DNA of 64,000 bases, taken from NCBI RefSeq assembly GCF_017809215.1, contig NZ_CP065424.1, forward strand, positions 1,830,001 through 1,894,000, written 5' to 3'. This DNA is from Heyndrickxia oleronia. GTDB lineage: Bacteria > Bacillota > Bacilli > Bacillales > Bacillaceae_C. Under the pieces are notes generated by a model. It was given only the letters and a program-made list of their open reading frames with translations, searched no databases and had not been told where the DNA came from. Of this stretch, positions 39,724 through 49,721 are shown piece after piece; the first letter of the stretch is position 1, and each line of letters begins with the position of its first letter. A program made the translations under genes and the position numbers.

Positions 39724-40428
39724 ATGAATAGTGAAAAACTTTCAAAACGTTTAGAAATGGTTAGTCAATATCTATTAAAAAATTCAACTTTTGCAGATAT
39801 TGGTTCAGATCATGCGTATTTACCGTGCTATGCGATTAAAAAGGGTCTAGCAAAATACGCAATTGCAGGTGAAGTAGTTGAGGGGCCATACCAAACAGCA
39901 AAACAACAAGTCATGGAATGTGGGTACGAAAGTAGTATCTCTGTCCGTAAAGGTGATGGCTTAGAGGTCCTCCAACCTAATGAGGTGGATTGTATTACGA
40001 TTGCTGGAATGGGTGGACCATTAATTGCATCTATACTAGAAAATGGTAAGGACCGTTTGTTAGGTGTAAAGAGATTAATTCTTCAACCCAATATTGGAGC
40101 TAATCATATTCGGAATTGGTGCGTACAAAATAATTGGGTAATCATTGCTGAGGAAATTTTAGAGGAAGATGAAAAAATTTATGAGATTATTGTTGCAGAA
40201 AATAATGAACGTGCGGAGGTAACTCATTTAACGGATGCAGAATTATTATTAGGACCGTTTCTGATGCAGGAAAAAAGCGATGTCTTTATTAAAAAATGGT
40301 CGGATGAATTAAAGCAATGGAGAATAATTTTGGATCGAATGAATCTTGCAGAAAATCAAGAGAAAATAATTGAAAGAAAACTAGCCATTGAAAAAAATAT
40401 ATCTTTGGTTGAGGAGGTATTAACATGA
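39724..40428 (+). CDS. trmK: tRNA (adenine22-N1)-methyltransferase TrmK
   Basis: A 234-residue SAM enzyme that forms m1A22 in tRNAs. The SAM-binding motif is FADIGSDHAYLPCYAIKKG. ITIAGMGGPLIASIL and LILQPNIGANHIRNW are family-specific. The C-terminus is a helical coiled-coil domain. ATG 39724 follows GTGGTGAAAAC. It overlaps yqfO by four bases (ATGA), so the two are coupled as in most Firmicutes. Confidence 0.96.
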   Translation: MNSEKLSKRLEMVSQYLLKNSTFADIGSDHAYLPCYAIKKGLAKYAIAGEVVEGPYQTAKQQVMECGYESSISVRKGDGLEVLQPNEVDCITIAGMGGPLIASILENGKDRLLGVKRLILQPNIGANHIRNWCVQNNWVIIAEEILEEDEKIYEIIVAENNERAEVTHLTDAELLLGPFLMQEKSDVFIKKWSDELKQWRIILDRMNLAENQEKIIERKLAIEKNISLVEEVLT

Positions 40429-41543
40429 AGAAAGTAAACGGGCATGAAATTATACAGCTATTTGAACAGTTTTCACCTAAAAAGTATGCGATGGAAGGTG
40501 ATCCTATTGGCCTTCAAATTGGGCGTTTAAATAAGCCAGTTCAAACTGTTATGATTGCTCTAGATGTATTGGAGGAGGTAGTTGACGAAGCCATTCAAAA
40601 TAATGTTCAATTGATTATTGCACATCATCCAATCATCTTTCGACCATTAAAAAATGTTTTAACAGAGCAGTCACAAGGTAAAATTATTGAAAAACTTATT
40701 AAACATGATATTGCTGTTTATGCTGCCCATACAAATTTAGATGTGGCCAAGGGTGGCGTAAATGATTTATTAGCAAAGGCCCTTGGTATACAGCATACTG
40801 AAATATTAGATCCTACATATGAAGAAAAATTAAAAAAATTAGTTGTCTATGTACCGATTGATCATGAAGAGGCAGTTAGGAATGCGCTTGGTGCTGCTGG
40901 AGCTGGAGCTATTGGTCATTATAGCCATTGTACATTTAGTGCTCAAGGGACAGGGAGATTTTTACCTGATGAGCAGACCACACCATACATTGGTAAAGCA
41001 GGAACACTTGAAGAGGTAAAAGAAGTACGTATAGAAACCATTTTTCCAGCTAAATTAGAAAAAAAAGTGATAAATGCTATGCTGCAATCCCATCCATATG
41101 AGGAGGTCGCATTTGATATTTATCCACTTGAAAACCAAGGTGAGATGTTAGGGTTAGGACGGATAGGTCAATTACAAGAAGAAATGACACTTAAGGAATT
41201 TGCAGAACATGTGAAGCAATCATTAGATGTCAATTTCGTAAGGGTGGTTGGCGACTTACAAGATCGCATTAAGAAAGTTGCAGTTTTAGGTGGGGATGGT
41301 AATAAGTATTTTTCTAGAGCGAAGTTTAAAGGAGCCGATGTTTTTGTTACAGGTGACTTTTACTACCATAATGCACATGATGCGATGAGTATTGGACTAA
41401 ATATTGTTGACCCGGGTCATAATGTCGAAAAGGTAATGAAAACAGGTGTTGCCGAGCAACTTTCTAAAATGAGTATGGAAAAAGGCTTTGATGTGAAGTA
41501 TATTGCTTCAAAGATCCATACTGATCCTTTTACTATTATTTAG
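40425..41543 (+). CDS. yqfO: Nif3-like dinuclear metal protein YqfO
   Basis: A 372-residue long-form Nif3/GTP cyclohydrolase I type 2-like protein. Metal-binding residues lie in IIAHHPIIFRPLK, YAAHTNLDVAKGG and the C-terminal VDPGHNVEK. A PII/CutA-like domain is inserted in the middle (about 135-235: GTGRFLPDEQTTPYIGKAG ... SHPYEEVAFDIYPL). Function is uncertain; a hydrolase or metal-handling role is suggested for the family. Translation is coupled to trmK by the ATGA overlap. Confidence 0.94.
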   Translation: MKKVNGHEIIQLFEQFSPKKYAMEGDPIGLQIGRLNKPVQTVMIALDVLEEVVDEAIQNNVQLIIAHHPIIFRPLKNVLTEQSQGKIIEKLIKHDIAVYAAHTNLDVAKGGVNDLLAKALGIQHTEILDPTYEEKLKKLVVYVPIDHEEAVRNALGAAGAGAIGHYSHCTFSAQGTGRFLPDEQTTPYIGKAGTLEEVKEVRIETIFPAKLEKKVINAMLQSHPYEEVAFDIYPLENQGEMLGLGRIGQLQEEMTLKEFAEHVKQSLDVNFVRVVGDLQDRIKKVAVLGGDGNKYFSRAKFKGADVFVTGDFYYHNAHDAMSIGLNIVDPGHNVEKVMKTGVAEQLSKMSMEKGFDVKYIASKIHTDPFTII

Positions 41544-41575
41544 AGTCTTTTTATTAATCTATTCTAGTTTATACA

Positions 41576-41611
41576 AAAAAATAAAATCCCCGAGGGGATT
41601 TTATTTTTTTG
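41576..41611. terminator. Bidirectional terminator yqfO/ispH
   Basis: AAATAAAATCCCC and GGGGATTTTATTT arms with a 1-2 base loop. The right arm overlaps the last ispH codons. Confidence 0.9.
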
Positions 41612-42554
41612 TAGCTAATTTTTTTACTTTCGGTAGAATTTTATGAAGTGGAACTTGTTTTTCATGTTTCCAAGTTTCTTCATTTTCAGGATCAAATTGA
41701 TCAAGAAAAGTAATAACTTCCCGAACAATTGGGGTTGGAGTTGAGGCTCCAGCTGTTACTGCAACTTTTTTTGCGTCTTTAATCCAGTCAATTTCAATTT
41801 CAGAGATATCGGCAATTCGATAGGCTTTAGTATGTGCAATTTGTTCTGATACTTGCGCAAGACGATTAGAGTTATTACTTTTAGGATCACCAACAACAAT
41901 AAGTACATCCGCTTCTCCAGCTTGTTGAGCCACCGCTTCTTGTCTAACTTGAGTAGCAAGGCAGATTTCTTTGTGTTGCTCAACATACGGATACTTTTCT
42001 TTCACTTTGTCCATAATATCCATAACATCCCATTGACTCATTGTTGTTTGATTTGTGACAATAACTTTTTTATTTGCTACGTCTAATTGTTCTACATCCT
42101 CAATCGTTTCAACTAGATGTACAATGTCAGGAGCTACACCAAACGCTCCCTCAGGTTCGGGATGTCCTTTTTTTCCGATATATATAACATCAAAACCTTC
42201 AGCTTTTTTTTCACGAATCAGATCATGTGTCTTCGTTACATCTGGACAAGTAGCATCAATAGTAACAAGTCCTTTATTTTTTGCTAATTCTCTAACCTCG
42301 GGTGAAACTCCGTGGGCAGTGAAAATTACAGTACCTTTGTCCACCTTTTCAAGGATTTCTCTACGATTTTTTCCATCGAGAGTAATAATCCCTTCTTCAG
42401 CAAACGCATCAGTAACATGTTTATTATGAACAATCATACCCAGTATATAGATTGGGCGTGGTAATGTTTTATCTAAAGCGGCATTACGCGCGATTACCAT
42501 AGCATCAACAACACCATAGCAATAACCACGTGGAGAGATTTTTAATACCTCCAT
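41601..42554 (-). CDS. ispH: 4-hydroxy-3-methylbut-2-enyl diphosphate reductase
   Basis: A 317-residue iron-sulfur enzyme (LytB), the last step of the MEP isoprenoid pathway. It makes isopentenyl and dimethylallyl diphosphate. The cluster cysteines are in [24 protein letters not shown] and [13 protein letters not shown]. Active-site stretches HNKHV, TAHGVSP and GHPEPEGA are present. It shares the pathway with ispG at 48-49 kb. Its 3' end overlaps the shared terminator with yqfO. Confidence 0.97.
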   Translation of the reverse strand: MEVLKISPRGYCYGVVDAMVIARNAALDKTLPRPIYILGMIVHNKHVTDAFAEEGIITLDGKNRREILEKVDKGTVIFTAHGVSPEVRELAKNKGLVTIDATCPDVTKTHDLIREKKAEGFDVIYIGKKGHPEPEGAFGVAPDIVHLVETIEDVEQLDVANKKVIVTNQTTMSQWDVMDIMDKVKEKYPYVEQHKEICLATQVRQEAVAQQAGEADVLIVVGDPKSNNSNRLAQVSEQIAHTKAYRIADISEIEIDWIKDAKKVAVTAGASTPTPIVREVITFLDQFDPENEETWKHEKQVPLHKILPKVKKLATKK

Positions 42555-42640
42555 ACTTCATCCTCCCAACTAAAGGTTTATCCTTTAAGCATTGCATCAT
42601 TCCTATTATATAAAAAATCCTCATATATTACAAAGAAAAG

Positions 42641-42675
42641 AAAAAACGTTAGGTAGTAACATACTCACCTAACGG
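42641..42675 (-). terminator. Terminator of yqfQ
   Basis: Read on the minus strand CCGTTAGGT and ACCTAACG arms are followed by TTTTTTC. Confidence 0.85.
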
Positions 42676-42691
42676 AATTCATACATAAAAT

Positions 42692-43396
42692 TTAAATATA
42701 AAGTTTAGGGACTGATTGACCTTTTTTATTTGTTTCGGTGGATTCGGATTCTATTTCGAGATCAATATCATCTGTTTTCTTAGTCATCTTTGAATTTTTA
42801 GAAGATGTTTTTTTGGAGGTATTGCCTTTTTTGGATTGTTTATTTTCGCTTTTAGTATTACTTTCACTTTCCACTTCAACTTCTTGATTCTCAGTGTCTA
42901 CATTTTCGTCTGAATCATCATCTGAACCTACGCTTTTTAAACCTTTGTACATTCTCCACATCGCAGGAAGATTTTTAACTAACGGACCGTATTGTTGTAC
43001 CATCGGCCCAATTTGTTGAGCCGTTCTAATCACATTTTGTGTATTATTTAAAAATGAACCAATTTTTCCTGGATTAGCAATATTGCCTAAGTTTCCAAGT
43101 AAAGAACCACCTCCACCAGTTGCACGTTGAAACCCAGCAGCTGCATTGGCCACATTGCCAGCTTGCCCTGTTCCAGCCCGTTGGAATAATCTTGAAATTA
43201 GACCACCACCAGCTCTACTCGCACTACTCCCTATTGAAGGTGGTGCACCTCCAAAGAGGGAAGGTCTTCCCATGGCTTGCATTGGTGCTTGAAACATTCT
43301 ACCTTGGGGGATCATTGGGGTCCGTGGCATTGATCTAAAGGGACTTGGAAATCCTTGCATCGGTCCATTCATTGGGGGAAATCCTCTAGGTGGCAT
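42692..43396 (-). CDS. yqfQ: YqfQ/VrrA-like protein
   Basis: A 234-residue low-complexity protein: N-terminal half rich in Pro, Met, Gly and Gln (MPPRGFPPMNGPMQGFPSPF), then a conserved middle (GKIGSFLNNTQNVIRTAQQI ... LVKNLPAMWRMYKGL). The acidic Ser/Lys-rich tail ends VPKLYI. This middle and the closing LYI motif mark the YqfQ family; the B. anthracis homologue VrrA has a variable-number repeat. No such tandem repeat is seen here. A coat or spore role is possible but unproven. AAAGGAGG precedes the start. Confidence 0.85.
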   Translation of the reverse strand: MPPRGFPPMNGPMQGFPSPFRSMPRTPMIPQGRMFQAPMQAMGRPSLFGGAPPSIGSSASRAGGGLISRLFQRAGTGQAGNVANAAAGFQRATGGGGSLLGNLGNIANPGKIGSFLNNTQNVIRTAQQIGPMVQQYGPLVKNLPAMWRMYKGLKSVGSDDDSDENVDTENQEVEVESESNTKSENKQSKKGNTSKKTSSKNSKMTKKTDDIDLEIESESTETNKKGQSVPKLYI

Positions 43397-43629
43397 TTTT
43401 TTCCTCCTTTCTACTCATTATCCTTCTATATTACAATATGCAAATATGAAAAAAACGTCTTCTTTTGATGTCTGTTATCCATTCAAATGATAAATTTATA
43501 TTAATTAACTAATTTTAAGGGTTAACTTTTTGTAGGAGTGGAAGTTTTAACTATTGTCGATTATAATAACAAAATGGACTAAAAATCATAAATTGATCGG
43601 TAAATGTCCTTACAAAAAGGAGTGTCATT

Positions 43630-44940
43630 GTGAAACAAAATAAATTTTCAACATTTAAGTTTAAGACATATATTGAAGAGGCGATAAATAATCTTGGTTT
43701 TTATGAGCCTACAGAAATACAACAGAAAATGATTCCTACTATCCTTAGAGGGGAAAGTGCGGTAGGACAATCTCAAACAGGAACAGGAAAAACCCATGCC
43801 TATTTACTACCTATCCTTGAAATGGTTGATCCTGAATTACAAGAGGTACAAGCTGTTATCACCGCACCAACACGTGAATTAGCCAATCAGATTTATCAAG
43901 AAATCATCAAAATAACTAAGTATCAAACGGATCAAACCATCATGAGTAAATGTTTTATTGGTGGAACCGACAAACAACGAACGATAGAAAAATTAAAAAA
44001 ACAACCTCAAATTGTTGTTGGAACACCTGGACGTATTCATGATTTAATGAAAGAACAGGCTTTATTTCTTCATACCTCAAGAATTCTTGTTGTCGATGAA
44101 GCAGATATCATGTTAGATATGGGATTTTTGTATGAGGTGGATCAAATTGCTGGGAAAATGCCTCAAAATTTACAAATGCTTGTTTTTTCAGCTACAATCC
44201 CTGAAAAATTAAAACCATTTTTAAAGAAATATATGGAGAATCCGAAATATGAACATGTCCAGCCTACACATATTTCTGCACAAAATATTGAGCACAATCT
44301 AGTACCTTTACGTAGCAGAGAGAAAATTGACTTATTGTTTGATATGTTAATTTCATATAACCCATATTTAGCGATTGTCTTTACAAATACAAAATCAATG
44401 GCTGACGAGGTAGCAGATAATCTTCTTGAAAAAGGTTTAAAAGTTGGAAGAATTCATGGAGATTTATCTCCTCGTGAAAGAACAAAAATGATGAAGCAAA
44501 TTCGAAATCTTGAATTTCAGTATATTGTTGCGACGGATTTAGCGGCCCGTGGAATTGATATAGAAGGGGTAAGTCATGTTATTAATTATGAATTACCCCA
44601 GGATTTAGATTTTTATATTCATCGAGCTGGAAGGACTGCAAGAGCTGGCTATTCTGGAATTGCTACTACTATCTATCAGCCTTCAGATGAAGATGCTTTA
44701 AATAGGTTAGAAAAAATGGGGATTGTTTTTAGTTATAAAGATTTACAAAAAGGCGAGTGGGTTTCTATCGCTGAACGTAACAAAAGAAAAAACCGTAAAA
44801 AACAGGTAGATGAAATAGAAGAAAAAGCAAGAAATATGATGAAAAAGCCAAGAAAAGTAAAGCCTGGGTACAAAAAGAAAATTAATCAACAGGTTGAAAA
44901 AATGAAAAAGAGAGAAAGAAAACTACAAAAACGTAAATAA
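43630..44940 (+). CDS. cshB: DEAD-box RNA helicase CshB
   Basis: A 436-residue ATP-dependent RNA helicase. Motifs in order: Q motif GFYEPTEIQ, SQTGTGKTHAY (I), APTRELANQ (Ia), VGTPGRIHDL (Ib), VDEADIMLD (II), FSATIP (III), VFTNTKS (IV), ATDLAARGID (V) and HRAGRTARAG (VI). A Lys/Arg-rich tail (about 390-436) binds RNA. CshB acts in cold-shock RNA handling in B. subtilis. GTG 43630 follows AAAAGGAGTG. nfo follows 29 bases later. Confidence 0.95.
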   Translation: MKQNKFSTFKFKTYIEEAINNLGFYEPTEIQQKMIPTILRGESAVGQSQTGTGKTHAYLLPILEMVDPELQEVQAVITAPTRELANQIYQEIIKITKYQTDQTIMSKCFIGGTDKQRTIEKLKKQPQIVVGTPGRIHDLMKEQALFLHTSRILVVDEADIMLDMGFLYEVDQIAGKMPQNLQMLVFSATIPEKLKPFLKKYMENPKYEHVQPTHISAQNIEHNLVPLRSREKIDLLFDMLISYNPYLAIVFTNTKSMADEVADNLLEKGLKVGRIHGDLSPRERTKMMKQIRNLEFQYIVATDLAARGIDIEGVSHVINYELPQDLDFYIHRAGRTARAGYSGIATTIYQPSDEDALNRLEKMGIVFSYKDLQKGEWVSIAERNKRKNRKKQVDEIEEKARNMMKKPRKVKPGYKKKINQQVEKMKKRERKLQKRK

Positions 44941-44969
44941 AATAAGTCAATGATATGGAGTGAGGAGAA

Positions 44970-45863
44970 ATGCTAAAACTAGGATCACATGTATCAATGA
45001 GTGGAAAGAAAATGTTGCTTGGGGCAAGTGAAGAGGCTGTTTCATTTGGTGCTAATACGTTCATGATCTATACAGGAGCCCCTCAAAATACGAGAAGAAA
45101 AAAGATAGAAGATCTAAATATTGAAGCAGGCCTTGCTCATATGAAAGAAAATGGTATTGAGGAAATCATTGTTCATGCACCTTATATTATTAATATCGGT
45201 AATACGGTAAACCCAGCAACGTTTGAACTTGGGGTAAATTTTTTAGGAACCGAAATTGAAAGAACAGAAGCGATCGGAGCAAAACAAATTGTTCTTCACC
45301 CAGGCGCACATGTTGGGGAAGGAGCAGAAAAGGGAATTGAGCAGATAATCAAAGGTTTAAATGAAGTTCTTACAACTAATCAAAATGTTCAAATCGCTTT
45401 GGAAACGATGGCAGGAAAAGGTTCTGAATGTGGACGATCCTTTGAAGAATTAGCTAAAATTATAGATGGGGTACATCATAATGATAAGCTATCAATTTGT
45501 TTTGATACATGTCATACACATGATGCGGGTTATGATATAATTAATAATTTTGATGGAGTATTAGATGAGTTCGATCGTTTAATTGGGCTTGAACGCATTA
45601 AAGTTCTTCACATCAATGATAGTAAAAATGTAACAGGATCCAGAAAAGATCGACATGAAAACATCGGATTTGGACATATTGGATTTGATGCATTAAATTA
45701 TATTGTTCATCACCCTCAATTAGCTGATATTCCTAAAATTTTAGAAACTCCATTTGTTGGTGAAGATAAAAATAATAAAAAAGCACCGTATAAGCAAGAA
45801 ATTGCAATGCTAAGAAATAAGCAATTCAATGAAAATTTACTGACTGATATAGTAAATGAATAA
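44970..45863 (+). CDS. nfo: Endonuclease IV
   Basis: A 297-residue AP endonuclease of base-excision repair with a trinuclear zinc TIM barrel. Ligand motifs are [29 protein letters not shown] and [11 protein letters not shown]. In spore formers it repairs abasic sites during germination and outgrowth. GGAGTGAGGAG precedes ATG 44970. Downstream of cshB as in B. subtilis (yqfR-yqfS). Confidence 0.97.
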   Translation: MLKLGSHVSMSGKKMLLGASEEAVSFGANTFMIYTGAPQNTRRKKIEDLNIEAGLAHMKENGIEEIIVHAPYIINIGNTVNPATFELGVNFLGTEIERTEAIGAKQIVLHPGAHVGEGAEKGIEQIIKGLNEVLTTNQNVQIALETMAGKGSECGRSFEELAKIIDGVHHNDKLSICFDTCHTHDAGYDIINNFDGVLDEFDRLIGLERIKVLHINDSKNVTGSRKDRHENIGFGHIGFDALNYIVHHPQLADIPKILETPFVGEDKNNKKAPYKQEIAMLRNKQFNENLLTDIVNE

Positions 45864-45897
45864 AAAACATTGAGGGGATAATTCCCTCAATGTTTTT
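45864..45897. terminator. Bidirectional terminator nfo/yqfT
   Basis: AAAACATTGAGGG and CCCTCAATGTTTT arms with a 7-base loop between convergent genes. Confidence 0.92.
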
Positions 45898-46150
45898 ATT
45901 TTGTGAATTGGATAAAAATACGATTAATTTCTTTTGCCGTTTCAGGTCCAGTTATTTTTGCTACTGCTTTAATAAGTTTTGTTCGTTCTGCATCATCAAA
46001 AATATTAACTTGTTTTCCACGTAAATAGGCAGCGATTTTATGTGCATTACTCTTTGATAATTGAACATTAAATTGTTTAGCGTATTTTAATAATTCATCA
46101 CCTGTAATCATGTTGATTTTGTAATTAATTACATTTTGTAGTAATTTCAT
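45896..46150 (-). CDS. yqfT: YqfT, DUF2624 protein
   Basis: An 84-residue helical protein with KINMITGDELLKYAKQF and a C-terminal NRIFIQFTK. Size and position between nfo and zur match YqfT. The frame runs upstream to 46189, but ATG 46150 follows AGGGGTGATGTACAG. No function is known. Confidence 0.85.
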   Translation of the reverse strand: MKLLQNVINYKINMITGDELLKYAKQFNVQLSKSNAHKIAAYLRGKQVNIFDDAERTKLIKAVAKITGPETAKEINRIFIQFTK

Positions 46151-46269
46151 CTGTACATCACCCCTCATTGATACATATGAAGGGGACATTATAAATGTTC
46201 ATAGAAATACTATTTTTTATCAAAAATTCACAAAGTTGCCTCCATAATGGTAAGAATCAAGTTGATAAA

Positions 46270-46298
46270 TTTACATATTATATTTTCTCATGTATACT
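46270..46298 (+). promoter_or_regulatory. SigA promoter of zur
   Basis: TTTACA, 17 bases, TATACT, about 65 bases before the zur start codon. Confidence 0.65.
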
Positions 46299-46312
46299 TA
46301 AAGAAGAAGAAT

Positions 46313-46333
46313 AAATCGAAATCATTCTTAAAT
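46313..46333 (+). promoter_or_regulatory. Degenerate Zur-box-like sequence
   Basis: The left half of AAATCGAAATCATTCTTAAA agrees well with the Bacillus Zur box (AAATCGTAAT half-site); the right half is poor. Just downstream of the zur promoter, so autoregulation is conceivable. Confidence 0.3.
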
Positions 46334-46362
46334 GAATAGCATCTTTAAAAGAGGTGTAAACC

Positions 46363-46785
46363 ATGCAAGTGACAAGTGCAATACAAAAACTAAAAGATAA
46401 GGGATTTAAACATACAGGTAAAAGAGAGCAAATGCTTGAGTTATTTGCTTCAAATAATAGGTATTTGACGGCAAAAGATGTTCTTGAATATATGAAGGAC
46501 GATTATCCGGGATTAAGCTTTGATACAATTTACCGTAATTTATCCTTATTCGTGGATCTTGGAATTCTAGAAGCAACTGAATTGTCAGGTGAGAAAAATT
46601 TTAGGTTTAGTTGTGCAACAAGAGAACATCATCATCATTTTATATGTCTTGACTGTGGAAAAACAAAAGAAATTCAAACATGTCCAATGGCAGTATTAGA
46701 TGAGGATTTAGTCGGTTATAATGTTTCAGGACATAAGTTCGAGATATACGGTAAATGTCCTGAATGTATAAAAATAAATGGATAA
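46363..46785 (+). CDS. zur: Fur-family regulator, probable zinc repressor Zur
   Basis: A 140-residue metalloregulator. The N-terminal winged helix ([18 protein letters not shown] ... [19 protein letters not shown]) is followed by the dimerisation domain. The structural zinc site is [13 protein letters not shown] (first pair) and CPEC (second pair); HHHHFIC supplies sensing ligands. Location between yqfT and yqfW identifies it as Zur rather than Fur or PerR. It represses zinc-uptake genes when zinc is ample. AAGAGGTG precedes ATG 46363. Confidence 0.9.
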   Translation: MQVTSAIQKLKDKGFKHTGKREQMLELFASNNRYLTAKDVLEYMKDDYPGLSFDTIYRNLSLFVDLGILEATELSGEKNFRFSCATREHHHHFICLDCGKTKEIQTCPMAVLDEDLVGYNVSGHKFEIYGKCPECIKING

Positions 46786-46820
46786 AAAAATCATAAGGAA
46801 TAAACCTTATGATTTTTTTG
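46784..46820. terminator. Bidirectional terminator zur/yqfW
   Basis: AAAAAAATCATAAGG and CCTTATGATTTTTTT arms with a 6-base loop between convergent genes. Confidence 0.92.
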
Positions 46821-46826
46821 ACTTTT

Positions 46827-47402
46827 TTATTGTTGATTCTTCATCCAGGATTCTACCCATTTTTCTGCCTCATACCAGTTCTTCACTCTTATGACTCCTT
46901 CAGGAATAGAGTCTCTATTATAAGGTGTATCAAATAAAATAACTGGAATGCCAAGCTCTTCGTGAATCATTACAGCATTATCATGCTTATCCTCCATAAA
47001 GAGATCTACTTCATATTTTTTTGCTGTCTCTATCTTATGATGGGATCCAATCAGTTCAATATGGTGGTAATGTAAATCATTCTTATTAAACCATTTTTCA
47101 GTCACATCTAATAAATGGGAGCTTCTTGCACTTATAAAGAACAATTGGAATTGCTCTTTCCATTTCGTTAAAACTTCCTTTGCTCCGATTGCAAGCGGTG
47201 ACTCAGAATAAATGATTGGTTCAGATTCAGTAAACCATTCGTAAAATTCCTTTGGAGGTATATTTATAACATTAGTTAATTCATATTCAGTAATATCTTC
47301 TAAAGTTAACTTTAAGTGATATTTATCATTAATATAGGGAATTAAGGAATCAGGATGGGTGACGGTTCCATCAATATCAATTCCAAATCTTTTTTTTATC
47401 AT
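46827..47402 (-). CDS. yqfW: HAD-family nucleotidase YqfW
   Basis: A 191-residue HAD phosphatase of the 5'(3')-deoxyribonucleotidase-like group. Motif I is FGIDIDGTVTHP (nucleophile and acid Asp), motif II is FFISARSS, and motif IV is LFMEDKHDNA. Probably dephosphorylates nucleotides; the exact substrate is not known. Start ATG 47402 follows TAAAGGAG. Convergent with zur. Confidence 0.9.
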   Translation of the reverse strand: MIKKRFGIDIDGTVTHPDSLIPYINDKYHLKLTLEDITEYELTNVINIPPKEFYEWFTESEPIIYSESPLAIGAKEVLTKWKEQFQLFFISARSSHLLDVTEKWFNKNDLHYHHIELIGSHHKIETAKKYEVDLFMEDKHDNAVMIHEELGIPVILFDTPYNRDSIPEGVIRVKNWYEAEKWVESWMKNQQ

Positions 47403-47604
47403 TTTTATAACTCCTTTAGCAGTTTCAAATAGTATCGAATATGTAACATTAAAAAGTGTAACATATTTATTTAAAAAGTGAACATAAATAGGATTTTATC
47501 GTTTTAATATGATTTGGTACTGGAAAAGATTGTTGTCATGAAATAATAAGAATAGCACACAATAATAATGCTCCTGCACTTACTATTAGAAAGTGAGGGA
47601 TATT

Positions 47605-47982
47605 ATGAATGATGAAACACGTTATGACAAGCTAGAAGATAGTTTTCATAAAGAACGTATGGAAGACAAGGAAAATCATGACTATCATGAGGAAACGGCT
47701 GCAGAAGTTGCTGCACCGGTTTCGTTTAATCGTGATCGTGGAAATGATGTAAGTGAAGACAAGGATCATGAACATGCTCATGTTAGTGGAAAAGTCATTG
47801 GCTGGTCAGCATTAGCGTTATCTGTTCTATCCCTATTTTTTTTACCGATAGTACTTGGGGCCGCTGGAACTATACTTGGCTTTGTTGCAAGAAGAAGGGG
47901 AGCAAGAGCTTTAGGTGCATGGAGTATCGGAATTGGTGTTGTTTCACTTATCCTTGGAATTTTTGTTCAACCATTTTTTTAA
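47605..47982 (+). CDS. yqfX: YqfX-like membrane protein
   Basis: A 125-residue protein. A charged, His-, Asp- and Glu-rich N-terminal half (about 1-60) leads into two closely packed hydrophobic segments (about 65-88 and 100-122) separated by ARRRGARALGAW. The arrangement matches YqfX/DUF4190-like membrane proteins. ATG 47605 follows GTGAGGG. Function unknown. It stands between yqfW and ispG as in B. subtilis. Confidence 0.85.
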   Translation: MNDETRYDKLEDSFHKERMEDKENHDYHEETAAEVAAPVSFNRDRGNDVSEDKDHEHAHVSGKVIGWSALALSVLSLFFLPIVLGAAGTILGFVARRRGARALGAWSIGIGVVSLILGIFVQPFF

Positions 47983-48043
47983 ATAGGCTAGTGATTTAGA
48001 AAAATTAAAATAATGGATCGCTTGAATGTAGGAGCCAAAAAGA

Positions 48044-48070
48044 AAAAGTGCGGATCAATTCCGCACTTTT
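48044..48070. terminator. Bidirectional terminator yqfX/ispG
   Basis: Perfect arms AAAAGTGCGG and CCGCACTTTT with a 7-base loop, immediately before the ispG stop codon. Confidence 0.92.
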
Positions 48071-48071
48071 C

Positions 48072-49175
48072 TTATGCTTTTTGTTCATTTTTTTGTTTTT
48101 GATAATATTCTTCAGCAATTTGGTCGATTTCTTTTTTTAATTCTTCAACCATTGTTTCTTCAGGTACCTTACGGACGATTTGGCCTTTCCGGAATAAAAG
48201 ACCTTCACCACGTGCACCTGCAATACCTATATCAGCTTCACGTGCCTCTCCAGGACCATTTACAGCACAGCCTAATACAGAAACCTTAATAGGTGCTTTA
48301 ATCGTTGAAATGTATTCTTCAACCTCATTAGCAATACTGATTAAATCAATTTCAATTCTGCCACATGTTGGGCATGAAATTAACGTTGCTGCGTTCGATG
48401 CTAATCCAAAAGATTTAAGTAGTTCTCTAGCTACTTTTATTTCTTCAACAGGATCGGCACTAAGTGAAATACGAAGTGTATTACCGATTCCTTTACTTAA
48501 AATAGCTCCTAAACCTGCAGCACTTTTAACAGTACCGGAAAATAATGTTCCAGATTCAGTAATACCAAGATGTAAAGGATAATCAAATGCACGAGCAGCC
48601 TTTTCGTATGCTTCGATTGCAAGGTTAACATCAGATGCTTTCATTGAAACAATAATATCGTGAAAATCAAGATCTTCTAGAATTTTAATATGGTGTAATG
48701 CACTTTCGACCATACCATCTGCTGTTGGATATCCGTATTTTTGTAAAATATGTCTTTCTAAGCTACCAGCATTGACACCGATACGAATAGGAATACCTTT
48801 TTCTTTTGCAGCATTAACCACAGCTTCTACTTTTTCTCTTTTACCAATATTACCTGGGTTAATACGAATTTTATCCACTCCGCCTTCAATGGCCTTTAAG
48901 GCTAAGCGGTAATCAAAATGTATATCTGCCACTAATGGGATATTAATTCTTTTTTTAATTTCCGGAATGGCGTTTGCTGCTCTTTCATCTGGACAAGCGA
49001 CGCGTACAATTTGACAACCAGCTTCTTCTAAACGTTTAATTTGAGCTACTGTCGCTTCCACATCATGTGTTTTTGTCGTCGTCATGCTTTGAATAAAAAG
49101 TTCATTGCTGCCCCCGATCGTTAGGTTCCCAACCTTAACGGGACGAGTTTTTGAACGATGTGTAATTTCACCCAA
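48072..49175 (-). CDS. ispG: 4-hydroxy-3-methylbut-2-en-1-yl diphosphate synthase
   Basis: A 367-residue iron-sulfur enzyme (GcpE) of the MEP isoprenoid pathway. It converts MEcPP to HMBPP, the substrate of IspH encoded at 41.6 kb. TIM-barrel part: [18 protein letters not shown] and [10 protein letters not shown]. Cluster part: [14 protein letters not shown] and [20 protein letters not shown]. Start TTG 49175 follows GGAGCG. Tail is Lys/Gln-rich as in Bacillus homologues. Confidence 0.96.
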   Translation of the reverse strand: MGEITHRSKTRPVKVGNLTIGGSNELFIQSMTTTKTHDVEATVAQIKRLEEAGCQIVRVACPDERAANAIPEIKKRINIPLVADIHFDYRLALKAIEGGVDKIRINPGNIGKREKVEAVVNAAKEKGIPIRIGVNAGSLERHILQKYGYPTADGMVESALHHIKILEDLDFHDIIVSMKASDVNLAIEAYEKAARAFDYPLHLGITESGTLFSGTVKSAAGLGAILSKGIGNTLRISLSADPVEEIKVARELLKSFGLASNAATLISCPTCGRIEIDLISIANEVEEYISTIKAPIKVSVLGCAVNGPGEAREADIGIAGARGEGLLFRKGQIVRKVPEETMVEELKKEIDQIAEEYYQKQKNEQKA

Positions 49176-49283
49176 GGGTAATTCGCTCCTTTATATTAAA
49201 AACAATTATAATTAGTTATAACCATTTGTATTGTATCAGTATTTCGCTATTATTGACAAGGAATTGAAGCTAGATTATTTATT

Positions 49284-49607
49284 TCAGTACAAAGGTATCT
49301 TATATATTTGACCAATTTGAATTTCTTCTGGCTTTATTCCGTTGTTCAATTGAATGAAATCATTTATGACTTTGTCGATAGACACCGAAAGCGGGATTTT
49401 GTTAACTTCTTCAACGACGGATAGGACAGTATCTCCAGGCTTAATGATTATTTCTTTATAAGAAAAGGGTTTTTTTGCAGTAGATGGTTTAGTATTTTCC
49501 TTTACTTCGGAAGCATGTGAGATAGCTGGAATAGTACCAAAATTTAAATCAATATAGATACTGTAAATTACAATAATTACTGCGACGAATGCGAGAATTT
49601 TTTTCAA
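49284..49607 (-). CDS. yqfZ: YqfZ-like LysM protein
   Basis: A 107-residue protein with an N-terminal membrane or signal segment (ILAFVAVIIVIYSIYID) and a C-terminal LysM-type domain (IKPGDTVLSVVEEVN ... IQIGQIYKIPLY). LysM suggests peptidoglycan binding outside the membrane. Start TTG 49607 is chosen because AGGAGGCGCTAGTC precedes it; the frame is open to 49661. It matches YqfZ by position next to ispG. Confidence 0.82.
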   Translation of the reverse strand: MKKILAFVAVIIVIYSIYIDLNFGTIPAISHASEVKENTKPSTAKKPFSYKEIIIKPGDTVLSVVEEVNKIPLSVSIDKVINDFIQLNNGIKPEEIQIGQIYKIPLY

Positions 49608-49656
49608 GACTAGCGCCTCCTTTTTTAGAATATATATGCTAGTCCCGAAGAAATAT

Positions 49657-49721
49657 GACAAAAAAACTGGCTTTTTTTAGAGCTAATATTTATGCTCACC
49701 ATTAAGCCAGTTTTTTTGTCA
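49657..49721 (-). terminator. Terminator of the DUF1189 gene
   Basis: Perfect 18-bp arms (TGACAAAAAAACTGGCTT and its complement at 49704-49721) with a 29-base loop. The right arm overlaps the last codon of the DUF1189 gene. Confidence 0.85.

Noticed and set aside
39276..39725. A 149-codon minus-strand frame over cccA
   Set aside because: Antisense to the cytochrome gene with its CISCHG haem motif; no ribosome binding site and no family resemblance.
46313..46333. A strong Zur box at zur
   Set aside because: Only one half agrees with the known box, so it is listed as a weak candidate, not as a finding.
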